Shown one piece after another: positions 42,925 to 52,593 of a DNA stretch of 64,000 bases. The notes under the pieces are model-generated. The model ran no database searches. It was not told where the DNA came from and was given only the letters and a program-made list of their open reading frames with translations. The stretch lies in contig CAKQSF010000001.1 in assembly GCA_934272845.1 (NCBI GenBank), positions 124,001 through 188,000 on the forward strand, given 5' to 3'. Position numbers and translations under genes: made by a program. Within the stretch, counting starts at the first letter, position 1. Each line of letters starts with the position of its first letter. The DNA comes from an uncultured Prevotella sp. (GTDB lineage Bacteria > Bacteroidota > Bacteroidia > Bacteroidales > Bacteroidaceae).

Positions 42925-43572
42925 ATGAAGATTTTTGCAGTGGGTATGAATTATGCCCAACACAATAAAGAGATAAAAAATACGTTATTACAACAGGGGG
43001 TTGGTTCTTCTGATGATGACCGCCAGCGTAATCCAGTGATTTTCACCAAGGCCGACTCATCATTACTCAAGGATAGGAAACCTTTCTTCGTACCTAATCA
43101 TCTCGGCAGGATTGACTATGAAACCGAGATCGTAGTGCGAATATCACGCCTTGGCAAAAGTATTCCTGAGCAGTTCGCCCACCGTTATTACGATGCAGTA
43201 ACCGTAGGAATAGACTTTACTGCACGAGACTTACAGAAACAACTACGCGAAGAAGGACAGCCCTGGGAGATTGCCAAAGGCTTTGACGGTGCTGCTGTAA
43301 TTGGCGAATGGGTTAGCAAGGAGCACTTCCTTGACGTGCAGAACCTGCATTTCGCTCTCGATATGAACGGAGAACGACGTCAAGAAGGTTGTACCTGTGA
43401 CATGCTTGTCGGCATTGACCGTCTCATAGCATATATTTCAACCTTCTTTACTCTTAAAACAGGTGACCTCCTTTACACCGGCACACCTGTAGGAGTAGGT
43501 CCAGTACACCCTGATGACCACCTCGAAGGCTATCTGGAAGGAGAGAAAGTACTCGATTTCTGGTGTAGATAA
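42925..43572 (+). CDS. fumarylacetoacetate hydrolase family protein
   Basis: 215 residues, the small single-domain FAH fold. Visible features are MKIFAVGMNYAQHNKE, PVIFTKADSSLL, the metal-binding IDYETEIVVRISR (E-x-E), VGIDFTARDLQ (Asp of the metal site) and the GDLLYTGTPVGVGPV motif near the C-terminus. Members include 5-oxopent-3-ene-1,2,5-tricarboxylate decarboxylase-type enzymes, acylpyruvases and oxaloacetate decarboxylases; a specific reaction cannot be chosen. It is preceded directly by a 44-bp x5 array. PorU follows after 58 bases on the same strand and may be co-transcribed. Confidence 0.93.
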   Translation: MKIFAVGMNYAQHNKEIKNTLLQQGVGSSDDDRQRNPVIFTKADSSLLKDRKPFFVPNHLGRIDYETEIVVRISRLGKSIPEQFAHRYYDAVTVGIDFTARDLQKQLREEGQPWEIAKGFDGAAVIGEWVSKEHFLDVQNLHFALDMNGERRQEGCTCDMLVGIDRLIAYISTFFTLKTGDLLYTGTPVGVGPVHPDDHLEGYLEGEKVLDFWCR

Positions 43573-43630
43573 TAAACAAAAGAAAGAACAAGCCAAGAAC
43601 CAACGCTACCATATACTACAGTTAACAAGA

Positions 43631-46600
43631 ATGCGTAAGGAACTAATCATAACAGGTTTAGCACTTCTTCCGCTGGCAACGAAACCGTTGTCAGCGCAGG
43701 ATTTCGTGAATTTGACACCATCACAGGTGCGCATTGACACCATACTTCCAAAGGTGTCACATTTTATTCAACTTCCGAAAGGGTACAACGACTCCACATA
43801 TACCGTGCAGTTGCAATATCCAGAGTACACTGTTCTGAACAGGAAACAACGCAGAATATACCGCAAGTTGACAGGTAGTAAAACTGCGCCAAGCACACCA
43901 AACATAGAGTTAACGACAATACAGGAACGTAAGAATGGCACCCTTAAGATGCAATTCTCGCCCTTTGTGACTCATGACAATAAACTGTGCTATCTTAGTT
44001 CTTACAAACCTGTTACCATAGCAAACGCTAAGGCAACGACATTGACACGTGCCGCTGATGCTGAGACATCAGAAACCTACGCTGCCAACTCTATTCTCAG
44101 AGAAGGTAAATGGGCTAAGATACGCATATCTCAAACAGGAATACACCAACTTACCACTGATGTTATACGCAGAGCAGGCTTCAATGACCTTTCAAAAATA
44201 AAAATTTACGGCTACGGCGGTGCAATAATCCCCGATAAACTGACGCAAGATTACCTTCGCGAGCACGACGATTTAAAAGAAATTAGCACCTGTACTGTAG
44301 GTGGAATAAAGTATTTTTACGGTCAAGGTCCAGTATCTTGGACCTCTAAGACCGCGGTAAAACGAAACCGCAACTTCTACTCTAACTACGGATATTACTT
44401 CATTACCGAGAGTGATGATACCCCACTCTCCTGCACAGAGGAAGAACTGCTTCAGCAAGCGCAGTCCGCTAGCGATGCTTTTCATTATATATATGAGAAT
44501 GACAGGTATGCGTTTGCAGAAATGGGACGTAACCTTTTCGACTCAAAAGAAGTTAAATACGGTTCCCCCGCAACCTATAATGTTGTGATCCCAGCAGGCA
44601 ATACCAGCGCAAACATTCAGGTATGCATAGGTATTGCCAAAGCAGTATCTGGCTCCTCATATAAGATTACATGCGGAACGAGAACAGCAAGTGGCTCCCT
44701 TTCATACGGTGAATACGACGAAGCCAAGGTAGTGACAAGAGCCTTCGCTGTTACAGACCTCGACAATTATCCCAAAGATGCGAATGGTGCTACTCTGTAT
44801 CCAGTAACAATAGAGTCTACGAACAATGCTACTTCAATACGCTTGGATTACGTTTCCGCCAATTTCAACACCCCAGCAGCCCCAGCAGCATTATCAACTG
44901 CAGCATATCCTGCAGCAGAATACTACTGTAACATAACCAATCAAAATCTACACGCAGACACATCCGTTGACAATATCATCATAATCCCAACCTCTCAGCG
45001 TCTCAAGGAACAAGCAACACGCCTGGGAGAATTACACAAGAAGTACGACAACATGTCGTATCGCATCATTCCAGCAGACGAACTGTACAATGAATTCTCA
45101 AGTGGTACACCAGACATTTCGGCATATAAGCGCTATCTTAAGATGTTCTACGACAGGGCAAGCGACAGTAACGCTATGCCCAAGAACGTCATTCTCTTTG
45201 GTGACGCAATGTGGGACAACCGCATGATAACCCTCCCCTCCACGTCATACAATCCCGATGACTACCTGTTATGCTACGAGACGGAGGATTCTTACTATAA
45301 AATCACCAGCACAGCGATAGACGATTACATAACAGTCATGCAAGACAACATGTCTGTTCACGATGATAGCAACAGCCAAAAAGATAATACTCTGCAACTC
45401 GACATTGCTGTTGGACGCATCCCAGTAGTACAAAGTGCACAGGCAAAGAACGTTGTTGACAAAATCAGCCGTTACCTTTCCGCAGAGAATGCTGGTGCCT
45501 GGCAGAACGATATCATGTTCATTGGCGATGATGGCGACAACAATAGCCACATGACAAATATCAACGACAACGCTGACGACATCATGCTACGCTTCCCTGG
45601 CTACAACATCAAGAAAGTAATGTGTGATGCCTACACCATGCAAAAATCATCAACAGGCAATACTTACCCCGAGGCTACTACCACTATAAAGAAGCAACAG
45701 AATGACGGTGCATTAATAATGAACTATGGAGGTCACTCCAGTTGGATACAATTATCCCACGAAAAAGTACTGCTCCTATCCGACTTTCAAAATTTTAAGG
45801 GTACGAAACTACCACTATGGTTTGTAGCCGGCTGCGAGACAGTACCGTTTGAAGGTACAGTAACAACCCTTGGTGAGACTTCTTTGCTCAATTCTGAAGG
45901 CGGTGCGATAGCCTTTATCGGTGCAGTGCGTACAGTACAAGAGCATGAGAACACTCTTCTTAACAAGGCTTTCATGCGCCATGTGCTCGCTCATGACAGT
46001 GAGGGAAAGCCTCTTACCATTGGTGAAGCCATGCGACTTGCCAAGAATGACATCATCAGTGGCAATGCAGGCTTGGCAACAGACAAGTCTGTCAACAAGC
46101 ACCACTTCGTTATTATTGGTGACCCCGCCCTGTCATTGGCATTGCCTAAGAACACAGCGGTTATAGATTATATTAACGAAACCCCAGCAACAGAAGTTGA
46201 AACGGTTAAAGGCAACAGCGTTGTCAACATACGCGGACACATCGCTGACAGCAACAATGCCACCCTATCAACCTTCAATGGTACGGCAAACATAATCGTA
46301 CACGACAGTAAACAGACCATTACCTGCCGCAATAACGACGACTCTGCCGACTCACCTTTTACATTTACCGAACACCCGAGCACACTGTTTAAGGGAACTT
46401 GTGACGTAAAAGACGGACAATTCGCCTTCACCTTCCGCGTGCCACGCGACATTTATAACGATGGTGAGAACGGACTTATTACCATATATGCCATTAATAA
46501 TACCAAAACAATGGCAGCAAACGGTGAAACTAACAACTTCATCGCGCAGGGCTGGGAGGATACGGACAACGACTTCGTAGGGCCATCCATATATGCTTAC

Positions 46601-47221
46601 CTCAACAGCCCATCATTCACGAACGGTGGCTCCGTAGGAACAACACCATTCTTTGTTGCTGAGATATCAGATAACGATGGTATTAACGTGTCTAACGCAT
46701 CATTAGGCCACAACATGGAACTTATCATAGACGATAAAACTTCCATGACCTACGACATTACTGACAACTTCCAGTTTGACAGTGGCAGTTACACCAGCGG
46801 GCAAACATATTACGTTCTGCCAACGATGACGCCAGGCACACACAGTCTTTCATTCAAAGCATGGGACATCTACGGCAACTCTAACAGTGTAAGCCTTGAC
46901 TTCCGTGTAGTAAAAGGCATGCAACCCACACTACAAAACGTAGCAGTAGCCCCCAATCCAATAACCGACGAGGCAACATTCTATGTTACTCACGATATGC
47001 AAGGCAGCGAAGCCACCGTATATATCGACATCATAGACCCATCGGGCAGAGTTGTTGAGATACTTCAGTGGAGCGACGTATTCTCCGAAACAAGCCCCAC
47101 TACCACCTATCGCTGGACTCCGACAAACCTATCTGGCGGCTTATACCTGTATAGAGTACGCGTTAGTTGCAACGGCAGCGACTTCGTTTCACAAACAAAG
47201 AAATTAATAATAGCAAAATAA
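43631..47221 (+). CDS. porU: type IX secretion sortase PorU
   Basis: C25 (gingipain-like) peptidase of the type IX secretion attachment complex that cleaves the C-terminal signal of cargo and anchors it to lipopolysaccharide on the surface. 1196 residues from the ATG at 43631, signal peptide MRKELIITGLALLPLATKPLSA. The catalytic pair is His in LIMNYGGHSSW and Cys in LWFVAGCETVPFEG (about residues 703 and 737). The last 80 or so residues look like a type IX C-terminal domain (VAPNPITDEATFYV, GLYLYRVRVSCNG). porV follows after 12 bases, as in other Bacteroidetes. The frame extends to 43514 but that part overlaps the FAH gene. Confidence 0.93.
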   Translation: MRKELIITGLALLPLATKPLSAQDFVNLTPSQVRIDTILPKVSHFIQLPKGYNDSTYTVQLQYPEYTVLNRKQRRIYRKLTGSKTAPSTPNIELTTIQERKNGTLKMQFSPFVTHDNKLCYLSSYKPVTIANAKATTLTRAADAETSETYAANSILREGKWAKIRISQTGIHQLTTDVIRRAGFNDLSKIKIYGYGGAIIPDKLTQDYLREHDDLKEISTCTVGGIKYFYGQGPVSWTSKTAVKRNRNFYSNYGYYFITESDDTPLSCTEEELLQQAQSASDAFHYIYENDRYAFAEMGRNLFDSKEVKYGSPATYNVVIPAGNTSANIQVCIGIAKAVSGSSYKITCGTRTASGSLSYGEYDEAKVVTRAFAVTDLDNYPKDANGATLYPVTIESTNNATSIRLDYVSANFNTPAAPAALSTAAYPAAEYYCNITNQNLHADTSVDNIIIIPTSQRLKEQATRLGELHKKYDNMSYRIIPADELYNEFSSGTPDISAYKRYLKMFYDRASDSNAMPKNVILFGDAMWDNRMITLPSTSYNPDDYLLCYETEDSYYKITSTAIDDYITVMQDNMSVHDDSNSQKDNTLQLDIAVGRIPVVQSAQAKNVVDKISRYLSAENAGAWQNDIMFIGDDGDNNSHMTNINDNADDIMLRFPGYNIKKVMCDAYTMQKSSTGNTYPEATTTIKKQQNDGALIMNYGGHSSWIQLSHEKVLLLSDFQNFKGTKLPLWFVAGCETVPFEGTVTTLGETSLLNSEGGAIAFIGAVRTVQEHENTLLNKAFMRHVLAHDSEGKPLTIGEAMRLAKNDIISGNAGLATDKSVNKHHFVIIGDPALSLALPKNTAVIDYINETPATEVETVKGNSVVNIRGHIADSNNATLSTFNGTANIIVHDSKQTITCRNNDDSADSPFTFTEHPSTLFKGTCDVKDGQFAFTFRVPRDIYNDGENGLITIYAINNTKTMAANGETNNFIAQGWEDTDNDFVGPSIYAYLNSPSFTNGGSVGTTPFFVAEISDNDGINVSNASLGHNMELIIDDKTSMTYDITDNFQFDSGSYTSGQTYYVLPTMTPGTHSLSFKAWDIYGNSNSVSLDFRVVKGMQPTLQNVAVAPNPITDEATFYVTHDMQGSEATVYIDIIDPSGRVVEILQWSDVFSETSPTTTYRWTPTNLSGGLYLYRVRVSCNGSDFVSQTKKLIIAK

Positions 47222-47233
47222 AACCATACCATA

Positions 47234-48421
47234 ATGAAAAAACTACTGACAGCAACAATGGCTCTCTGCCTCGGCATCATCACCGCCTCGGCAGACGATG
47301 ACCGATACAGCAAATTCAACCCTGTGCACACAGCGGTAATATCTCAAACCATAACCCCTGACGCTCGTGCTGGCGGTATGGGCGAAGTGGGTGTTGCCAC
47401 CGACCCTGACGTAGCATCACAATACTGGAACCCTGCTAAATACCCATTCTGCATCTCTCGTTCAGGCGTAACAATGGGTTACACACCATGGTTGCGACAA
47501 CTCGTTAACGACATGAACATAGCCAACCTTACAGGCTATTACCGCATCGGTGACTACAGCGCCGTCTCTGCATCAATGCACTATTTCTCCCTTGGCGAGG
47601 TGTACACAAACTTCCCTGAGGACGGTAGCACAGCCTCAACCGACGCTATGACCATCAAGCCATACGAGATGTCATTCGATGTTGCCTACTCACTCATGCT
47701 GAGCGAGAAGTTCTCTCTTGGTGCAGGCGTACGTTTCTTGCTCTCTGACATGTCATACACCGCTACGGAAGAGACTTCTGCCACCACTGCATTCGCTGCC
47801 GACCTTGCTTGTTACTACCAAAACTACGTGAACATAGGACAGCGTGAATGTCAACTTGGTCTTGGTCTTTACTTGCGTAACATTGGCTCTAAGATGAGTT
47901 TTGCTGGCAGCAATCGTTCTGAGTTCATACCAACAAACATGCGTCTCGGTGCCTCACTAATGATTCCTATCAATGAATATAACCGTTTCACCATTGCCGC
48001 TGATGCCAACAAACTCCTTGTCCCTACCCGACCGATAAAGGAAGATGGCGAGACGGACCAAGATTATCAGACACGTCTTGACGATGAATACTACAACGTA
48101 GGCAGCATATCTGGTATCTTCAAGAGTTTCAGCGACGCTCCTGGCGGTTTCAAAGAAGAGTTGGAAGAGGTGCAATGGAGCATAGGTGCAGAATACACTT
48201 ACAACGACCGTTTTAGCCTTCGTGGTGGTTACCACCATGAATCAGAGAACAAGGGTAACCGTAAGTACTTCACCGTAGGTGCCGGATTCCGCATGAGTGC
48301 ATTCTCTCTCGATGCCAGTTACGTAATTGCCACTGCCAAGTCCAACCCTCTTGACCAAACCCTCCGTTTCTCTCTCAACTTCGACATTGACGGAATCAAG
48401 GATTTGTTCGGAAGAAAATAA
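47234..48421 (+). CDS. porV: type IX secretion outer-membrane protein PorV
   Basis: FadL-like barrel (also called LptO) that shuttles cargo from the secretion pore to PorU. 395 residues with signal peptide MKKLLTATMALCLGIITASA. It begins the mature part with KFNPVHTAVISQTITPDARAGGMGEVGVATDPDVASQYWNPAKYPF, the usual PorV opening. Regular beta-strand alternation follows and it ends SLNFDIDGIKDLFGRK. It is translated 12 bases after porU. Other type IX genes (porK, L, M, N, P, sov) are not in the window. Confidence 0.93.
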   Translation: MKKLLTATMALCLGIITASADDDRYSKFNPVHTAVISQTITPDARAGGMGEVGVATDPDVASQYWNPAKYPFCISRSGVTMGYTPWLRQLVNDMNIANLTGYYRIGDYSAVSASMHYFSLGEVYTNFPEDGSTASTDAMTIKPYEMSFDVAYSLMLSEKFSLGAGVRFLLSDMSYTATEETSATTAFAADLACYYQNYVNIGQRECQLGLGLYLRNIGSKMSFAGSNRSEFIPTNMRLGASLMIPINEYNRFTIAADANKLLVPTRPIKEDGETDQDYQTRLDDEYYNVGSISGIFKSFSDAPGGFKEELEEVQWSIGAEYTYNDRFSLRGGYHHESENKGNRKYFTVGAGFRMSAFSLDASYVIATAKSNPLDQTLRFSLNFDIDGIKDLFGRK

Positions 48422-48512
48422 TACCCACCTGTACAGGGATATATATATATCCGTAGGCGATGCACATTGTATTGGCTTCCACCCAAATTTATAGAACCAT
48501 ACTTTATACCAT

Positions 48513-48560
48513 CAGGAAGTGACTACCCAAGCGGGCAATCGCTTCCTGTTTTTTTTATTT
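48513..48560 (+). terminator. porUV terminator
   Basis: CAGGAAGTGACTACCC pairs imperfectly with GGGCAATCGCTTCCTG, then a run of eight T and ATTTTTTT. Confidence 0.75.
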
Positions 48561-48666
48561 TTTTGAAAAAAATATAACCTTATATAAACTTTTATGACTT
48601 TTAAGTGTCATAAATATGTAACTTGAACAAATTAGGGATAATAAACAATAACAACAATACAAAAAG

Positions 48667-51600
48667 ATGAAAAAGACCCTTCTTGCTTTACTGCTGATAG
48701 TCTGCGCTGCGGCAACAGCACTGGCACAAGAAAGAAAAATCACGGGTACGCTGCTCGATAAAGAGTCGCGGGAACCAGTGTTGCAGGCAACAATACAGTT
48801 GCTCAAGGCTAAAGACTCCGTCTATGTGGCTGGTGCCGTTACTAATGAGGATGGCAACTTCACACTCATTGCACCAGAAAACGGCAAGTATGTCATCAAG
48901 ATGTCTAACGTAGGCTACAAGACCGTGACACGCAACCTCACCATTCAAGAGGATAAGGACTTTGCCTTCGGTAAGGTAAATCTTGAGACTGATGCTGTAC
49001 TTCTGAAGGAAGTCATTGCTAACGGCATCGCTGCTAAGGTGGTTGTTAAGGAGGATACATTTGTATACAACGCTGCCGCATACCGCACACCTGAAGGTTC
49101 TACCATAGAAGAACTCGTAAAACGTCTCCCTGGCGCACAGATTAGTGACGACGGAAAGATTACGATCAATGGCAAGGAGGTTAACAAAATTAAGGTAGAC
49201 GGTAAGGAATTCATGACTGGTGATACCGAGACGGCTCTTAAAAACCTGCCTACCGACATCGTTGATAAGGTTAAGGCTTACCAAGAGAAGAGCGACCTCG
49301 CAAAGATGACTGGTGTCGACGATGGCGAAGAAAGTACCGTGCTCGACTTTAATATTAAGCGTGGTATGAATAAGGGTATAATGTCTAACATTGACCTCGC
49401 CGTAGGTACTAAGTCGCGTTACTCAGACCGCATATTCGCAGGCTACATGAAGGACAATAGCCGACTGATGATTATGGGCAGAGCCAACAACACTAACGAC
49501 CGTGGCTTCGGCACAGGCGGTCGTGGAGGCTTTGGCGGCAACAACGGTCTTACAGCCAACAAGATGCTTGGTTTGAACTATAACTACGAGATAAAGGACA
49601 AACTGCGCGCTGACCTGTCTATGCGCTGGAGACATAGTGATACTGACAACGCCACATCATCTGCTACTGAGCGTTTCTTGTCTACTGTTCCATCGTTTAC
49701 CAACTCGCGCTCACAACGTTATTCACGCAGCAACAGTTGGAACTTCAACGCCAACATTGAGTGGCAACCTGACACACTGACCAAGATACAGGTGCGCCCA
49801 AGTCTCAGCACATCGAGCAACGATTCACGCTCTATGAGCACCAACGCCACCTTCCGCCACGACCCTTACACCACTGTAAACCCATATACGGGCACTACCG
49901 TGGCTGACCCACTGAACTTGGTGGATATGTCTGAACTGAGTAAGGCTCTGTATGAAAAGGCTAAAGAGAACCAACTGATTGACGCATCTGCCGTGCTCGA
50001 CTCTATTCTTGTCAACAGCACTCAGAACAACTCTCTCTCTTACAGCACCAATACCAACTTTAATATTAACGCTACACTCTCACGTCGTCTGTCGCAGAAA
50101 GGTCGTAACATCACCGTGCAGGGACGTTACTCTAACAGTACGTCTGACAGCGAGAGCCTCTCTACACAGTTTGTTACGCTGTACAGACCTAGTTCTGCTG
50201 ACTCCACATACTACCGTAATCGCTATAACGTTACACCTAACAAGAACTGGAGTTACCAACTCTCTGCCGTGTACAGTGAGCCTATAGCGCGCGCTACGTT
50301 CATACAGATGCGCTACCAATACCGCTACCAGAACAGTCGTAGCGACAGACAGACACACGACTTTAGCCGCTTAGCAAACTTCGGTGAGGGGCTTACCCCT
50401 GTCTATCGTGACTTCGCGTCATATCTTAATCCGTTTGTCAATGCCGAGACGCCTCTCTCTTCTTACCTTGACACCGACCAGAGTCGTTTCTCTGAATATG
50501 ATAATTACATCCACGAGATAGAACTCTCACTGCGCCGCACCACTGACCATTACAACCTCAACGTTGGCGCGATGATACAGCCACAGACCTCAGAACTACA
50601 CTATAAGCACCTCGGTCTCGACACTATATCAAGGCGTAGCGTCAGCAACTTCACACCGACGTTTGACTTCCGCTATCGTTTTACGAAGCAGAAGAACCTG
50701 CGCCTCAACTACCGTGGCTCAACGTCACAGCCTTCCATGACCGACCTTATGCCGATTACGGATAATACTGACCCGCTGAACATATCTATGGGTAACCCTG
50801 ACCTGAAGCCATCGTTCACAAATACCTTCTCACTGCAATACAACAACTACATACAGAAGAGGATGAACGCTATCATGGCTTTCGTGAACTACCGCAACAC
50901 GCGCAACAGCGTATCCACCATGGAGCGATATAACGCCGAAACTGGCGGACGAACAACGCAGCCTATGAATATCAATGGCAACTGGAACATTGATGGCGCC
51001 TTCATGTACAACACTGCACTTGACAGCACTGGCGTATGGAACGCAAGTTCTTTCCTCAGAGCAGGCTATACTAACAGCGTCAGTTACATCAACCTCAACC
51101 GCACCGCTGAGCCTGACAAGAACTACACCAGAAGCACAAACCTCTCTGAGCGTCTTGGCTTCAGTTATCGTAACGAATGGCTTGAAGTAGAACTGAACGG
51201 TGAAGCGCAATACAGCATCAACCGCAACAAACTGCGCCCTACGGCTAACCTGGACACATGGCAGTTCAGTTACGGTACCGACATTACACTTAACACCCCG
51301 TGGAGCATGAGTATCTCTACTGGTGCCCATATGCAATCACGCCGTGGATATGATGACGATGCCATGAACACGAACGAGTTTATATGGAACGCACAGATAG
51401 CCCAGAGTTTCCTTAAGGGCAAACCGCTCACCATCTCGCTTCAGTTTAACGACATTCTGCACCAGAAGAGTTCTTTCACTCGCAGCATATCATCCACCAT
51501 GCGTAGCGATACTTACTACAACTCCATCAACAGTTACGCCATGCTCCATGTCATCTACCGCTTTAACTCCTTCGGTGGTAAGGCTAGACGAGACCAACAT

Positions 51601-51693
51601 CGCGATGAGGACAGAGGCGGCATGCGTGGCGACCGACCAATGGGACCACCGCCAGGAGGTTTCGGTGGAGGGCCTCGCGGAGGAAGATTCTAA
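48667..51693 (+). CDS. large outer-membrane beta-barrel protein, TonB-receptor-like
   Basis: 1008 residues. Signal peptide MKKTLLALLLIVCAAATALA. A carboxypeptidase-D-like regulatory domain follows (about 21-105: RKITGTLLDKESREPVLQATIQLL, NVGYKTVTRN), then a plug-like region (TIEELVKRLPGAQISDDGKITINGKEVNKIKVDGKEF) and a long barrel with a Gly/Arg loop. The C-terminus is unusual: EDRGGMRGDRPMGPPPGGFG + GGPRGGRF, low-complexity and basic instead of an aromatic end. It belongs to the OMP_b-brl_3 type of SusC/TonB relatives. The substrate is unknown. Terminator at 51719. Confidence 0.87.
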   Translation: MKKTLLALLLIVCAAATALAQERKITGTLLDKESREPVLQATIQLLKAKDSVYVAGAVTNEDGNFTLIAPENGKYVIKMSNVGYKTVTRNLTIQEDKDFAFGKVNLETDAVLLKEVIANGIAAKVVVKEDTFVYNAAAYRTPEGSTIEELVKRLPGAQISDDGKITINGKEVNKIKVDGKEFMTGDTETALKNLPTDIVDKVKAYQEKSDLAKMTGVDDGEESTVLDFNIKRGMNKGIMSNIDLAVGTKSRYSDRIFAGYMKDNSRLMIMGRANNTNDRGFGTGGRGGFGGNNGLTANKMLGLNYNYEIKDKLRADLSMRWRHSDTDNATSSATERFLSTVPSFTNSRSQRYSRSNSWNFNANIEWQPDTLTKIQVRPSLSTSSNDSRSMSTNATFRHDPYTTVNPYTGTTVADPLNLVDMSELSKALYEKAKENQLIDASAVLDSILVNSTQNNSLSYSTNTNFNINATLSRRLSQKGRNITVQGRYSNSTSDSESLSTQFVTLYRPSSADSTYYRNRYNVTPNKNWSYQLSAVYSEPIARATFIQMRYQYRYQNSRSDRQTHDFSRLANFGEGLTPVYRDFASYLNPFVNAETPLSSYLDTDQSRFSEYDNYIHEIELSLRRTTDHYNLNVGAMIQPQTSELHYKHLGLDTISRRSVSNFTPTFDFRYRFTKQKNLRLNYRGSTSQPSMTDLMPITDNTDPLNISMGNPDLKPSFTNTFSLQYNNYIQKRMNAIMAFVNYRNTRNSVSTMERYNAETGGRTTQPMNINGNWNIDGAFMYNTALDSTGVWNASSFLRAGYTNSVSYINLNRTAEPDKNYTRSTNLSERLGFSYRNEWLEVELNGEAQYSINRNKLRPTANLDTWQFSYGTDITLNTPWSMSISTGAHMQSRRGYDDDAMNTNEFIWNAQIAQSFLKGKPLTISLQFNDILHQKSSFTRSISSTMRSDTYYNSINSYAMLHVIYRFNSFGGKARRDQHRDEDRGGMRGDRPMGPPPGGFGGGPRGGRF

Positions 51694-51718
51694 CACTAAG
51701 ACATAAATATATAAACAG

Positions 51719-51765
51719 CACAAAGTCCAGCAAGCAAAGAATGCCTGCTGGACTTTGTGTTTATA
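51719..51765 (+). terminator. terminator of the 1008-residue barrel gene
   Basis: CACAAAGTCCAGCA (51719-51732) and TGCTGGACTTTGTG (51746-51759) perfect 14-bp stem, then TTTATATTG. Confidence 0.82.
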
Positions 51766-51814
51766 TTGCACTCAACTCTACGCCAATATCATTACTGTTT
51801 ACAACCTTTCTGTT

Positions 51815-52066
51815 TCATCTCGCTTCATGATAAGAGGATAACGCTATGGATGCATCATCAAGACGCTTACCGATGTGTCTTGCAAACTTGACTTTAAAAT
51901 CGTCTCCATTTTCAACTATTATTTTTTTTCCACTTAACTCCTTCGTATTGAACCCAAAATTCTCAGCAAGTTCTACATTAGGTACCAACCAATACCTTGC
52001 TTCGTTTTCTGCCTTCAATACGTGAATATGCATTCTTGTTTCTTCGTTGAAATATATTTTGAACAC
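51815..52066 (-). CDS. DUF4160 protein, N-terminus probably truncated
   Basis: 83 residues starting at a GTG (52066). FKIYFNEETRMHIHVLKAENEARYWLVPNVELAENFGFN matches DUF4160 proteins, small nucleic-acid- or antitoxin-associated domains often paired with DUF2442. Members usually have about 10-15 further residues before this point. Upstream in frame there is a TAA at 52078-52080, and element copy 2 begins at 52086, so the original start may have been lost with the insertion. The partner DUF2442 is not adjacent. It might be a decayed gene. Confidence 0.6.
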   Translation of the reverse strand: MFKIYFNEETRMHIHVLKAENEARYWLVPNVELAENFGFNTKELSGKKIIVENGDDFKVKFARHIGKRLDDASIALSSYHEAR

Positions 52067-52085
52067 ATATCCTTTTTATTCTTTA

Positions 52086-52279
52086 GTAATGTTGAAAAAA
52101 TAACTTACGCAGTTTTTACCTCAGATTGCTGAGATATTTTGGGGATATGAAGATGGAGCGATGCGAGCATCGTGACTGATGAATAGCCACAAAATAGCCA
52201 GCAAGATGAGATAAAAAGTGCGTAAAACAACATTACTCTAACAATCTTAAAATTGACTAAGTTATTTTTTTAACATTAC
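52086..52279 (+). mobile_element. MITE-like element, copy 2 (short form, 194 bp)
   Basis: Same ends as copy 1 (GTAATGTTGAAAAAATAACT ... AGTTATTTTTTTAACATTAC), with a perfect TTA duplication on both sides (52083-52085 and 52280-52282). The interior is near-identical to copy 1, including the tip CGATGCGAGCATCG. It adjoins the shortened DUF4160 frame. Confidence 0.85.
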
Positions 52280-52368
52280 TTAAACTTCGGACTCATTACA
52301 AATTCTTTTATTATAGTGCAAAACTACACGAAATAATTGCTTCTCACAAATTTCATGAGACATTTTTC

Positions 52369-52581
52369 TAAAAATGGTAAATTTCGGAAACTACGTAAAA
52401 AGGGCTTGATTACCTTGCTAAAGCACTGCTTTTACAAGGTAATCAAGCCCTTTTTACATGGCAAACACTATGCTTTTACAGCATAATCGTGCCCTCAACG
52501 GTCATATCGATTATAACTTCTTTAGTTTCAATAATATACACATCGCAACTATTTAAGGCGTAAAAATGGTAAATTTGGGAA
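52369..52581. repeat. segment with repeated edges and a 23-bp-arm palindrome
   Basis: About 20-base near-identical edges (TAAAAATGGTAAATTT, at about 52369 and 52561) bound a segment holding a perfect inverted repeat, 52395-52417 with 52435-52457, and a loop that itself pairs (AAAGCA-C-TGCTTT), so the whole 63 bases can form a nearly uninterrupted cruciform. It contains the GGGC...GATTAC wording of the dispersed family. No gene. Confidence 0.6.
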
Positions 52582-52593
52582 ATAACGTTTTTC

